A stretch of 64,000 bases of DNA from Microbulbifer agarilyticus (GTDB taxonomy: Bacteria > Pseudomonadota > Gammaproteobacteria > Pseudomonadales > Cellvibrionaceae). The stretch is from assembly GCF_001999945.1 (NCBI RefSeq), contig NZ_CP019650.1, positions 1,364,001 to 1,428,000 of the forward strand, given 5' to 3'. The notes beneath the pieces are model-generated. The model was not told the DNA's origin, did not search any database, and saw only the letters and a list, made by a program, of their open reading frames with translations. This document shows, in pieces, positions 1 through 14,642 of the stretch. Position numbers and translations under genes: made by a program. The first letter of the stretch is position 1. The number at the start of each line of letters is the position of its first letter.

Positions 1-18
1 AGATGATGAAAAAACGTG

Positions 19-52
19 AAGCGGCCTCTGTACAAGGGAGCCGCTTTTTTTT
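19..52 (+). terminator. Rho-independent terminator of an upstream gene
   Basis: A 7-bp perfect stem (AAGCGGC at 19-25 with GCCGCTT at 40-46) is followed by an uninterrupted T run. It most likely ends a transcript entering from left of the window and insulates the adhesin genes that follow. Confidence 0.75.
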
Positions 53-286
53 GCGTTGCTGTTGGGGAGTGCCTCTTGAATGATATGGCGCCAACCTGTG
101 GTTGTTGACACATTGCTCCTCTTACTGACGTTGCTGTTTACGGTGTGACCATTTTTCTCCGGCTAAAATGTGAACTACTTCAAGTTTGCGGAAGCAGAAT
201 CATCTAGATCAATTCGTCTAAACGATCGCTGTTTGGCTTAGGTTTTTTTTCGTGAAACCAACACGAACTTGAATTCCACGAATATC

Positions 287-308
287 TCATCCATACCATT
301 TAATGGGT
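287..308 (+). promoter_or_regulatory. Shared upstream element of the two Asp-Ala protein genes (copy 1)
   Basis: The 22-nt stretch starting TCATCCATACCA and ending ATGGGT recurs upstream of the second Asp-Ala gene at 3559-3580. It begins 129 nt before this start codon and 119 nt before the other. The core contains CCAT and ATGG as an imperfect inverted repeat. The sequence around it is not otherwise conserved, so a shared promoter or regulator site is likely, though the protein that binds it is unknown. Nothing else is identifiable between the terminator at 52 and the start at 416. Confidence 0.45.
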
Positions 309-415
309 TGGTCAAAAATTGATCAGTTTGCGCGAGGTGTTACCGCTGCGGTGGTGGCCTACACGGGACATGTGTATTTCTATCGGGAGATAGGGGCAAG
401 GAAAAGGTACGCAGG

Positions 416-3418
<3,003 letters not shown>

Positions 3419-3450
3419 TTTGAAAACCTGACTAAACCTGATTTTTCACT

Positions 3451-3477
3451 AGCCGGGCTAAGTCCCGGCTTCTTTTT
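3451..3477 (+). terminator. Rho-independent terminator after Asp-Ala gene 1
   Basis: The stem AGCCGGG/CCCGGCT (3451-3457 and 3464-3470) has a 6-nt loop and is followed by TCTTTTT. It separates the two tandem paralogues into independent transcripts, consistent with each having its own copy of the upstream element. Confidence 0.8.
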
Positions 3478-3558
3478 GGTGAAATGGAAGGTGGTGGTAC
3501 CTCATCGTTTGATATGGCCTTTTGATACTTCACGAGTAACTTGAAAATACTGGATTTT

Positions 3559-3580
3559 TCATCCATACCAAAATATGGGT
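3559..3580 (+). promoter_or_regulatory. Shared upstream element of the two Asp-Ala protein genes (copy 2)
   Basis: Second copy of the 22-nt element at 287-308. Here the core CCATACCAAAATATGG has inverted CCATA/TATGG arms. It lies 119 nt before the start codon at 3678 and just after the terminator of the upstream paralogue, so it belongs to this gene's own promoter region. Confidence 0.45.
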
Positions 3581-3677
3581 ACTGATTTTTTATCCGTCCC
3601 AAAACAGAATCTCTGATCCAATAGTTAAGGCCGGATGCCTAAAAATTGTTGGCTCGTAGTAAGAGAAGGTATGCAGG

Positions 3678-6332
<2,655 letters not shown>

Positions 6333-6373
6333 TGATCTTTGGCGCGTATAGGCGTTTGATCTGATGACAGGGG

Positions 6374-6402
6374 TGCCGGGCAATCGCCCGGTGCTTGTTT
6401 AT
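6374..6402 (+). terminator. Probable terminator after Asp-Ala gene 2
   Basis: The stem CCGGGC/GCCCGG (6376-6381 and 6386-6391) has a 4-nt AATC loop and is extended by wobble pairs. A T-rich but interrupted tail follows. It separates the repeat gene from the secretion operon. Confidence 0.6.
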
Positions 6403-6492
6403 TGAACTAAAATTCTCAGGCGAATATGAATAAATTCTCCGCCTGCGATCTTACGGACAAGGTCACAATAAGGCATAAAAAAGTGGAATACT

Positions 6493-7977
6493 GTGAAGCA
6501 GCAATACGGGCTTATCAGGCTATGGATGGCTGAGCGTCGTAAATTCCGCCATTCTAATATCTCTCTTTGCGTTCACTTCTTGGCTTCTCTCGCGCTCGCA
6601 TCAATGATCGACGTGAATGCCGCGCTTGCCGATGAACTTGAAGTCATTAGTCCTACGCAACTTCAGGGCGAAGTCGCCAAAGATCACTTCGGGTCAGCGA
6701 CGCCTGTGAATGCCGCGACCTATTCCACGCATTCGGCTTTTCAATTGGATATAAACGAAGCGGTACACCAGGCCGTTGGTTGGCATCCGGCAGTGGGCCA
6801 ATCAGTTGGTGAATTGCGCCGCCAGCAACAAAACATCCGCACCGCGCGAGCCGGCTACTTTCCCCAATTAAGCCTCGGGGTGATCGGTGGATACGATTCT
6901 GAGACCGACGGCGATGGTGATGGTCACGCTGTGCAGCTGTATGTTTCACAGGTCATATACGACTTTGGAAAGATATCGGGTAGCGTCGATGCTGCAACCG
7001 CCAGTGCACACGCATCTCAAGCGCGAGTTCTTCAGCAGATTGATACGGTAGCGCGTGACACCGCACAGGCGGCTTTGGAAGTGTTGCGTTATCAGGCACT
7101 GGTGCAGTCCGCCGATGCACAGGTCGAAGGTGTGTCGAGTATCTCTGATCTGGTAAGAATGCGTAACCAGCGCGGAGCAAGCACTCGTTCAGATGTCTTG
7201 CAGGCACAGGCACGTATCGAGTCCGCTCGCGCAAACCGTCAACAGACCTTGGCGCAACTTAATCGCTGGCGAAACGTTTTGCAGAATCTTGTTGGCGTTG
7301 TTGAGCCTATTCTGCTGAATTCCGGCGTACCAGGATCTGTGGTCAATGGATGTATGGTTGACCCGCTCAAAGTGAATACGGCACCTGAGGTACTTGTTGC
7401 AGAAGCGGATCGCACACAGGCCGTGGCAGAGTTAAAAGAGGCGAAAGCACAGTCGTGGCCGACGTTATCTTTGGACGGGAGCGTTAACCGGTATCTAGAT
7501 CAACAGTATGTTGATTCGAATGCGCTCAATGATCATGAGAGTGCGATTTTCCTGAACCTTTCCATGCCGATCTATCAGGGTGGTCGAATCTTCGCAAACC
7601 GCGACGCGGCAAATTTTGCCATGCGCTCCGCAGAGGCAGCAAAAGACGCTGCACGCCTAACGGTATCCAGAGACTTGCGAATCGCGCAAAGCCAGAGTGT
7701 AGGGCTTGAGCGCAGCCTCAGTATTCTCGGTACGCGGCTGCAGGCTATTGAGGAGACCCGGGACTTGTATCGCAAACAGTACTCGGCGTTGGGGACCCGA
7801 ACGCTGGTCGAGCTATTGAACTCAGAAGAGGAGGTTCAGCAAGCGAGAGTAGAGCTTGCGAACACCCAGTATGATCTTTATCGACTGAATGTCGATTGCC
7901 TGTTTACCGTGGGAGAAATCCGCGAAGCCTTCGCCTTACAGGGGCGTACTATCCAAGGAGTGGAAATCTTGCCATGA
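6493..7977 (+). CDS. TolC-like outer-membrane channel of a type I secretion system
   Basis: A 494-residue outer-membrane efflux protein of the TolC/LapE type that would form the trans-envelope duct. A signal-peptide-like segment (LASLALASMIDVNAALA) lies near residues 31-47. Two long helical repeats carry TolC-family patterns: the first around VIYDFGKISGSVDAA and VRMRNQRGASTRSDVLQAQ, the second around PIYQGGRIFANRDAANFA and LVELLNSEEEVQQARVEL. The start is GTG with GGA six bases upstream; an ATG at 6526 is an alternative. The gene overlaps the ABC transporter by 4 bp (ATGA), so the two are probably translationally coupled. It is the first gene of the six-gene operon. Confidence 0.9.
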   Translation: MKQQYGLIRLWMAERRKFRHSNISLCVHFLASLALASMIDVNAALADELEVISPTQLQGEVAKDHFGSATPVNAATYSTHSAFQLDINEAVHQAVGWHPAVGQSVGELRRQQQNIRTARAGYFPQLSLGVIGGYDSETDGDGDGHAVQLYVSQVIYDFGKISGSVDAATASAHASQARVLQQIDTVARDTAQAALEVLRYQALVQSADAQVEGVSSISDLVRMRNQRGASTRSDVLQAQARIESARANRQQTLAQLNRWRNVLQNLVGVVEPILLNSGVPGSVVNGCMVDPLKVNTAPEVLVAEADRTQAVAELKEAKAQSWPTLSLDGSVNRYLDQQYVDSNALNDHESAIFLNLSMPIYQGGRIFANRDAANFAMRSAEAAKDAARLTVSRDLRIAQSQSVGLERSLSILGTRLQAIEETRDLYRKQYSALGTRTLVELLNSEEEVQQARVELANTQYDLYRLNVDCLFTVGEIREAFALQGRTIQGVEILP

Positions 7978-10223
7978 GAGAAAACCAGGAATCACAAAAG
8001 CTCCAGGGCCAGGGAAGTAAAACATCACAGGCGAATCACAGTGGAACTGTGGATTACCGTCCCTGGATGAGGGCGATTATCAATGTCGCGAAGTATTATC
8101 GGTTGGATTTTTCCACTGAAAATGTGCGTATTGCTTCCCAGTGGGGGAGTGATGAATCGGTAGAAAACATGGTTCGCAGTATGGCTAGGCAAGCTGGGCT
8201 GGTTGCCAAGTTTTGTGAATTTGAGCCGGATATGCTGAGCCCCTGGCGCCTGCCGATTATTGCGCAATTGAAAGGAGGGCAGGTCGGTGTCATTAAATCG
8301 ATCGACAAAGGAAATCTGCTTTCGGTTTCGTTCAGTGGCGACGCTGGAGCCACCTCTCAAGTAAAAGCGGATAAATTGATTCGGTATGTCCGTTCCGTCG
8401 TAATCTTAAGGCCGGCAAATAATGTCGCGGATGCACGGGTTGATGAGTATGTGAAACCGCAGAAGAAGCATTGGTTTCGGTCGATTATCCTGCGTGACTT
8501 AAAACCTTATGGACATGTAATGCTCGCGACCACGGTTGCCAATGTACTGGCACTTGCGGGTATTCTCTTTGCGAAGCAAGTATATGATCGTGTGATACCG
8601 GCAGAGTCTTCAGCAACACTGTATGTGCTCTTCAGCGGGGTGATGCTTGCCGTTGTGTTTGACTTCATTATGCGGATTAATCGGGTACGAGTGACCGATC
8701 TACTTGGAAAGAGGGCGGATATCCGTGTTTCGGATTTGGTCTATGGTCACGCGGTACGTTTGCGTAATAGTGCTCGCCCAAAGTCCACTGGGGCGTTTAT
8801 CTCTCAAATCCGGGAATTAGAACGTGTGCGGGAAATGGTCACCTCGACTACCGTACTCGCGATCGCAGATATGCCATTTTTCTTTTTATTCCTGTTTTTT
8901 ATGTGGTATTTGGCGGGTCCGCTAGCATTGGTGCCCCTGGCCGCTCTTGTCGCCCTTGTCATTCCTGGACTTCTGGCACAACCCAAGCTGGCACGCTTAG
9001 CTGGTGAATCTATCCGTGAGTCGTCCTTGCGCAATGCCATGCTGGTGGAGACCGTACAGGGCATCGAAGATATCAAGGCACTTCAGGCGGAGCAGCGATT
9101 TCAGCAACAGTGGAACCACTACAACGCGGTTACCGCGGAGTCCAACCTGCGTCTTCGCGGGTTGGTTGGGAAGCTAGTCACCTGGACACACAATGTTCAA
9201 TCATCCGTATTTGCTCTGATCGTATTGTTCGGTGCGCCAATGGTGATGGCGGGTGATATGACGACAGGTTCACTCGTAGCCGCCTCGATTCTGGGGTCGA
9301 GGATGATGGCGCCGATGTCGCAAATAACCCAGGTGTTGAGCCGATGGCAGCAGGCAAAGTACGCCCTCAAGGGATTGGACCAGATTATGGACCTCCCGGT
9401 GGATCAGCCCGAAGGTGCACACTTGGTGCATATGGCCTCTATCTCTGGCAACTATCAATTGCAGGATGCTGAATTTCGATACACATCGGGAGAAGGTGCC
9501 GCGGCACTTAAGGTGGAGGCATTAAACATTCGCGCCGGTGAAAAAATTGCAGTACTTGGAAGAAACGGTGCTGGGAAATCGACCTTACTTCAGGCGCTAT
9601 CGGGGCAATTGGGCGCGAGCTCCGGCGAGGTGGTACTTGAGGGAGCAAGCCTTGCCCATATCGACCCGGCGGATGCTCGCCGTGACATAGGCCTGTTGAC
9701 TCAGAATGCCCAACTATTCCACGGCACAATACGAGAAAACGTGGTCCTTGGTGCGCCCGATGCTACCGACCGTGAAATCATGGCGGCTTTGGATATGTCT
9801 GGGGCATTGGAGTTTGTACGCAAGCTCCCGAAGGGCTTGGATCACCTTATATTGGAGGGAGGCCTCGGTCTCTCCGGCGGACAGCGTCAGTCGCTGTTGT
9901 TGACTCGGCTGTTTATTCGGGGACCACAGATAATCCTATTAGATGAACCCACTGCATCACTGGATGACCTGACCGAACGACGCTTTATTGAAAAGCTCGG
10001 GCGCTGGTCCAAAGGCCGGACTCTCATCCTCGCGACTCATCGAAGCAGTACCCTGAAACTCGTTGATCGAATTCTGGTGGTCGAGAACGGTCGGATAATC
10101 ATTGATTCCCCCAAAAATGCCGCCCTGGAAAAGCTAGCCCAGTTTAGTGGGCGGTCGAAACCGGGAGGTGGAGGTCCAGAGGACGAAGCGGAAGCGCGCG
10201 ATGCGGGCGAAAGGGTGAGCTGA
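7974..10223 (+). CDS. Type I secretion ABC transporter with degenerate C39-like domain
   Basis: A 749-residue LapB/HlyB-type exporter. Residues about 20-150 resemble a C39 peptidase fold, but the region around DYRPWMRAIINVAKYY lacks the catalytic Cys, as in C39-like domains that only bind substrate. No double-Gly leader cleavage is therefore expected. The membrane domain spans about residues 175-450. The ATPase carries Walker A (GRNGAGKST), signature (LSGGQRQS), Walker B (IILLDEPTASLDD) and an H-loop (ATHRSS). The ATG lies inside the stop region of the TolC gene, and its own stop overlaps the next start by one base. Putative cargo are the two Asp-Ala proteins just upstream. Confidence 0.93.
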   Translation: MRENQESQKLQGQGSKTSQANHSGTVDYRPWMRAIINVAKYYRLDFSTENVRIASQWGSDESVENMVRSMARQAGLVAKFCEFEPDMLSPWRLPIIAQLKGGQVGVIKSIDKGNLLSVSFSGDAGATSQVKADKLIRYVRSVVILRPANNVADARVDEYVKPQKKHWFRSIILRDLKPYGHVMLATTVANVLALAGILFAKQVYDRVIPAESSATLYVLFSGVMLAVVFDFIMRINRVRVTDLLGKRADIRVSDLVYGHAVRLRNSARPKSTGAFISQIRELERVREMVTSTTVLAIADMPFFFLFLFFMWYLAGPLALVPLAALVALVIPGLLAQPKLARLAGESIRESSLRNAMLVETVQGIEDIKALQAEQRFQQQWNHYNAVTAESNLRLRGLVGKLVTWTHNVQSSVFALIVLFGAPMVMAGDMTTGSLVAASILGSRMMAPMSQITQVLSRWQQAKYALKGLDQIMDLPVDQPEGAHLVHMASISGNYQLQDAEFRYTSGEGAAALKVEALNIRAGEKIAVLGRNGAGKSTLLQALSGQLGASSGEVVLEGASLAHIDPADARRDIGLLTQNAQLFHGTIRENVVLGAPDATDREIMAALDMSGALEFVRKLPKGLDHLILEGGLGLSGGQRQSLLLTRLFIRGPQIILLDEPTASLDDLTERRFIEKLGRWSKGRTLILATHRSSTLKLVDRILVVENGRIIIDSPKNAALEKLAQFSGRSKPGGGGPEDEAEARDAGERVS

Positions 10224-11512
10224 TGTCTGAGAGAAAGCAACACAAAGACGAATTGACGTCTGTTTCGCAATCCGTGATCAGCCATCGAGTGGATCATACG
10301 GAAAACCGCAACGTGGCGATGCTTGAGGCCGACTTCCATAGCGTTGGTCATCACCACAACGAAGAAGCTGACGATATTCAGTTATCCAAATCGGGCAGGA
10401 TTATCTGGGTATTCTTTCTACTTTTGATTGCGCTCATTTCCTGGTCATATTTTGCCAAAGTGGATGAGGTGTCCAAGGGGAGCGGAAAAGTAATCCCGAC
10501 ATCCCGGGCACAAGTGATCCAATCACTAGAGGGGGGGATTCTCGCCCGATTGAATGTAGTGGAGGGCGATATTGTAGAGCAGGGGCAGGTGCTTGCGCAG
10601 TTAGACCCCACTAAGGTTCGCTCCAACGTACAGGAAAGTGAAGCACGTTTTAGAGCGGCTCTCGCGAGTGAAGCGCGTTTGAGTGCCGAGGTCAATGGCG
10701 CCGATCTACGGTTTCCGCAAGTACTCGATGACTACGATGGACTTCTCGCCAAAGAGCGGAAACTCTACGACACCCGCAGAAAAAGTCTAAATGATTCACT
10801 CAGTAGCCTGGGAGAGTCTAGAGATCTGGTGAAGCGTGAACTATCAATCACGCGTTCCTTAGTGGATTCGGGGGCTGCAAGTAACGTGGAGGTACTGCGG
10901 CTAAGTCGTCAGAAGTCTGATCTTGACCTGAAAATCAAGGATGTGCGTTCAGAATACATGGTACGGGCACGAGAAGAGCTTGCGTCTGTGAGTGCTGAAG
11001 TGGAGGCGCTTCGTTCCGTCATTGTGGGACGGGCGGATTCCCTAACACGGCTCACGCTGAAGTCGCCAGTACGTGGAATAGTAAAAGACATCGAGATCAC
11101 GACTATCGGTGGTGTTTTGCCACCCAATGGCCGGCTGATGGAAATAGTGCCTCTCGATGACAGGCTGCTAGTTGAGGCAAAAATATCCCCGCGGGATATT
11201 GCGTTTATTCATCCGGGGCAAGATGCCAAGGTGAAAATTACGGCCTACGATTACTCCATATACGGCGGATTGGATGGAAAGGTGACAACAATTTCACCAG
11301 ATACGATCCAGGATGAAACACAACCGGGTGAATACTTCTATCGAGTACTCATTCTCACAGATGAAGATGCCCTGGTGCATCGATCGGGGCAGGAATTTCC
11401 CATCGTGCCAGGCATGGTGGCGACAGTGGATGTGCGTACCGGGTCAAAAACTATTTTTGATTATCTCGTCAAGCCGTTTAATCAAGCAGGCGAGGCGTTG
11501 CGCGAAAGGTGA
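10223..11512 (+). CDS. HlyD-family membrane fusion protein
   Basis: A 429-residue periplasmic adaptor that links the ABC exporter to the TolC-like channel. A single transmembrane helix (IIWVFFLLLIALISWSYF) near residues 60-77 is followed by the typical lipoyl half-motif (IQSLEGGILARLNVVEGDIV), a long coiled coil (about 130-260), the second lipoyl half (LKSPVRGIVKDIEI) and a beta-barrel end (VPGMVATVDVRTGSKTIFDY). The long acidic and His-containing cytoplasmic N-terminus is typical of the LapC class. The TGATG junction with the ABC gene indicates coupling. Confidence 0.93.
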   Translation: MSERKQHKDELTSVSQSVISHRVDHTENRNVAMLEADFHSVGHHHNEEADDIQLSKSGRIIWVFFLLLIALISWSYFAKVDEVSKGSGKVIPTSRAQVIQSLEGGILARLNVVEGDIVEQGQVLAQLDPTKVRSNVQESEARFRAALASEARLSAEVNGADLRFPQVLDDYDGLLAKERKLYDTRRKSLNDSLSSLGESRDLVKRELSITRSLVDSGAASNVEVLRLSRQKSDLDLKIKDVRSEYMVRAREELASVSAEVEALRSVIVGRADSLTRLTLKSPVRGIVKDIEITTIGGVLPPNGRLMEIVPLDDRLLVEAKISPRDIAFIHPGQDAKVKITAYDYSIYGGLDGKVTTISPDTIQDETQPGEYFYRVLILTDEDALVHRSGQEFPIVPGMVATVDVRTGSKTIFDYLVKPFNQAGEALRER

Positions 11513-12495
11513 TGTTAAACACCCGTGGCTGGCAGGTTGTGCGGCAAGTCGCAATTTTATTGCTGGGTATTCCATTACTCGTGCTTAGTTCTTCAGCTGA
11601 AAACGGTGATTCATCCCCGCCGGAAAAAGTAGTAAACGCGTATACGCTCGTCGCTGAAATTGCGATCGATAATGGTACGGATATCCCGATTGAAGGGTAT
11701 ATCCATCGCGTCGCCATTCCTGTTTCTGGGCATATGCAGCAATATTTAGTGGATATTCGGTCCGATACGGTGTCGCGGCGCGCGCGAAAGGCATTTGATC
11801 ATGAGGCCGGTGAGTACCTGGAACTGGAATGGGATGTGCCGGCCAACACAAAGTCCGTAAAACACGTTTACTTCGATCTACTGGTGGGTGCCTATCACCT
11901 TCCCGAGAATGAAGATGGATGGATTGCATTGTCTCGGCACCCGCTACCCGATGCGAGTTATCTCAAACCGTCCAAGTTTGTTGAATCTGACGCAGAGGAA
12001 ATCCAGCGCCTCGCGCGGCACATTGAGCGGAGTTATAGCGATCCAGAGGCACAGTTGCGCGCCGCTTATCTGACACCGCAGCAAATCATTCAATACCGCC
12101 GGCAACCAACACGCGGTGCCTTATATGCCGTTTCTGCACGGCAAGGGGATTGTACCGAGTTTTCTGCGCTGTTTGTCGCGCTTGCGAGAGCTTTGGGGTA
12201 TCCCGCACGCATGACGTCTGAATTCCTATTTTCTGAGAAGCGGGAGTTTTCGCAGCCGAATCATCATGCGGCGGAAGTGTATTGGAACGAACGCTGGATT
12301 CCTGTAGATGCCAATCTCGCATTGGATCCTGACTTCGGTTATGGATTTGGAGTAGGTGAGAACCGCAAGATTGTGCTAAACCGAAATTCAGTTTGGGTTT
12401 GGTCAAATTTATTTCCACGTGGTGTCAGTAAGCGTCGTGGTGAGGTCAGTGTAAGGATGCACTGGCGTATTCTGGAAGGGCAAGGAGAAGGCTAA
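11512..12495 (+). CDS. Exported transglutaminase-like cysteine protein
   Basis: A 327-residue protein with an N-terminal hydrophobic segment (VAILLLGIPLLVLSSSA), so probably periplasmic or exported. Residues about 205-290 form a Transglut_core-like domain with the three expected residues: Cys214 (QGDCTEFSAL), His251 (NHHAAEVYW) and Asp266 (WIPVDANLA). Such domains are proteases, amidases or cross-linkers. It differs from the LapG family that clips LapA adhesins, but a processing or cross-linking role for the secreted Asp-Ala protein is a reasonable inference. The start is ATG in a TGATG overlap with the adaptor gene; GTG at 11509 is also possible. It overlaps the next gene by one base. Confidence 0.8.
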   Translation: MLNTRGWQVVRQVAILLLGIPLLVLSSSAENGDSSPPEKVVNAYTLVAEIAIDNGTDIPIEGYIHRVAIPVSGHMQQYLVDIRSDTVSRRARKAFDHEAGEYLELEWDVPANTKSVKHVYFDLLVGAYHLPENEDGWIALSRHPLPDASYLKPSKFVESDAEEIQRLARHIERSYSDPEAQLRAAYLTPQQIIQYRRQPTRGALYAVSARQGDCTEFSALFVALARALGYPARMTSEFLFSEKREFSQPNHHAAEVYWNERWIPVDANLALDPDFGYGFGVGENRKIVLNRNSVWVWSNLFPRGVSKRRGEVSVRMHWRILEGQGEG

Positions 12496-14606
12496 TGGGC
12501 GATGCTATCGATAACTCGGAAACCACTGCGATGGATTCTGACACTGATCTGGAGATGCATCCAGATACACTGCCGCGGACGGATCAGGAGGCCAATGATG
12601 GATCTTTGGGAATGTGCGATATCGATGTACATGCGCCACTGCCTGTGGATAAGGTGATTGAGGAGAGTGGCCCCAACGATTTCTCTAAATCAAAACTATT
12701 GCAAAGCCAGGATGACATTGGAATACAGTTGCTGTGCAACGCGGCAGCTGATCATGACCTGGACGTGCGGTATCACCGCAACCTGATCTTTGAGGTATTC
12801 GACGAGCGTCGGAGAGTCGTTTTTCGGCAGAATTCGCCGGAAAATTCGGCGGTATATAGCTATTGCGCGCGAAAGAAGCACATTGCGAAGCAAATGCTCG
12901 CTGAGCAGGGAATTCCAGTACCTTCTGGCAATATTTTTCGTGAGTATGAGAGCGCCCTGAGATTTTTCATACAGTCTGGCGCTGTTGTTACCGTAAAACC
13001 GGCCGACGGAAATGCCGGTCATGGTGTAACCAGTGGAGTTTCTAGCGAGGCGGAATTCAGTGATGCGTGGGAATTTGCCAAGAAAGAGAGTCGCGACATC
13101 ATTGTCGAGCAGAATATTTTTGGCGAAGACATACGAATTATCGTAGTAGGAGGGAAAGCAGAAGCGGCTTATGTACGTATTCCTGCCAGTGTGACCGGTG
13201 ATGGAGTACACAGTGTTCGTGAACTCGTCGCCCAGAAAAATGCGATCCGCCGACTCAATCCAGGTTTACGAATTGATCCTATCAAGCGCTTTGATTTGCT
13301 CGAGCGCGATGGAATTTCGCTCGACTATATCCCGGAACCCGGCGATACACTGCAGCTCACCAGTGTTGCCAATGCTTCTGCCGGCGGCGAGACGGTTCAG
13401 GTCTTTGATTACCTGGATCAGGAAATATTGGAGTTGGCCGAACGTGGAGCCAAGTGTTTCCCAGGTCTTGTGCAAGTTGGTGTTGATTTAATCTATACGT
13501 CACCTGACCAGTGGCAGCCCGGTTTACCGCGAGGCTACATTATCGAGGTAAACTCGAATCCCGGAATATGCGATACAGTGTTCCCAAGCTATGGGCGTTC
13601 CATCGACGTACCGGGAAAACTAGTTTCCCATATGTTTTCAGATGCTGGCGCACAGTTTTCGCGCAAGCTCCCCAAATCCACAGTTTCGCTGGCGGAGCCA
13701 TACCGCTATGAACGTTTCGGCAGGGTTTTCGGCAAAGGCAATACACGGCAAGCCGCGCTGATTAAGCAAGCTGCCTACGCACTCAATCTCGAGGTCAAAC
13801 AGGTAGCAGGTGAGCTCTTCCGTCTCACTGGGGACAACGGTAGTTGCCTCTTTCATAACGGTATGCCCGACAGGGTTCGTATGATTACGCGGAAGGTCAC
13901 CCGTAACAGAGAATGGATGAGTACCGTCTTGCCGAAAAACAGTGAGTACGCTGCAGGCCAAGACACGCAGCTCAATCGTTTTCGCTTGTTTGTTGTCGGC
14001 GGGAAATTGGTGTCTGCCCTGCATGTATACACGTCAGGTGATCGCGGTGGACTTTTGCGCAGAGAAGTTGGCGATCTGGTTCACCCGAGTATCCAGACCG
14101 TTCTTGATAAGACACTTTCCGCGATTTTTGATCCTATGTCAGTAGGTATTGAATTCTGGGTGGGGGACATCAGTAGTGATCTTTCGCAGCAACCATGGGA
14201 AGTGAGAGACGCAGTATGTAACCCGAACCTGTTTTGGCACCACTTCCCGTCTGAAGGAGGTGGGCGCGATGTGGCGAAGGCGTTGGTGTCTTCGGTTTTT
14301 GACGAGGTGGACTTTACCGATATACCGCGTGTATGTGCGCGTTTTGTGATACGTGGGCATGTGCAGGGGGTTGGATTTCGGCGTTGGCTAAAGTTGATTT
14401 CGATCCTGCACTCCACTACGGGCTGGGTACGAAACAATCAGGAAGGCGATGAATCGGTTGTTGAAGCGGTACTGGAGGGAACCCCTTCGGCCATTAACCG
14501 TCTTTACACTCTTTGCCACAGCGGACCCAAGTCCGCACAGGTTGACTCCGTAGATCGTTCGGAGCTGCCATGTTCTGGAAAATCCCAATTCTCGGTTATT
14601 AGCTAA
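12495..14606 (+). CDS. ATP-grasp ligase with C-terminal acylphosphatase domain
   Basis: A 703-residue cytoplasmic protein. Residues about 115-385 are an ATP-grasp domain similar to those of cyanophycin synthetase and GshF: VTVKPADGNAGHGV (Lys168 and Gly-rich loop), VEQNIFGEDIRIIVVGGK, VGVDLIY and IIEVNSNPG for metal and ATP. Residues about 400-600 look like a second, degraded ATP-grasp half (LFVVGGKLVSALHVYTSGD, MSVGIEFWVGD, CNPNLFWHHFPSEGG). Residues about 610-703 are an acylphosphatase domain (VIRGHVQGVGFRRWL, GWVRN, VEAVLEGTP). ATP-grasp enzymes join a carboxylate to an amine through an acylphosphate, so a fused acylphosphatase may hydrolyse stray intermediate. The first 110 residues are acidic and unassigned. 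AGGAG lies seven bases before an ATG that overlaps the transglutaminase stop. The substrate is unknown; Asp side chains of the repeat proteins are a hypothesis. Confidence 0.85.
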   Translation: MGDAIDNSETTAMDSDTDLEMHPDTLPRTDQEANDGSLGMCDIDVHAPLPVDKVIEESGPNDFSKSKLLQSQDDIGIQLLCNAAADHDLDVRYHRNLIFEVFDERRRVVFRQNSPENSAVYSYCARKKHIAKQMLAEQGIPVPSGNIFREYESALRFFIQSGAVVTVKPADGNAGHGVTSGVSSEAEFSDAWEFAKKESRDIIVEQNIFGEDIRIIVVGGKAEAAYVRIPASVTGDGVHSVRELVAQKNAIRRLNPGLRIDPIKRFDLLERDGISLDYIPEPGDTLQLTSVANASAGGETVQVFDYLDQEILELAERGAKCFPGLVQVGVDLIYTSPDQWQPGLPRGYIIEVNSNPGICDTVFPSYGRSIDVPGKLVSHMFSDAGAQFSRKLPKSTVSLAEPYRYERFGRVFGKGNTRQAALIKQAAYALNLEVKQVAGELFRLTGDNGSCLFHNGMPDRVRMITRKVTRNREWMSTVLPKNSEYAAGQDTQLNRFRLFVVGGKLVSALHVYTSGDRGGLLRREVGDLVHPSIQTVLDKTLSAIFDPMSVGIEFWVGDISSDLSQQPWEVRDAVCNPNLFWHHFPSEGGGRDVAKALVSSVFDEVDFTDIPRVCARFVIRGHVQGVGFRRWLKLISILHSTTGWVRNNQEGDESVVEAVLEGTPSAINRLYTLCHSGPKSAQVDSVDRSELPCSGKSQFSVIS

Positions 14607-14642
14607 TGTAATTCTAGGTAGCTTTCCTCGGGGTTCCCGGTT

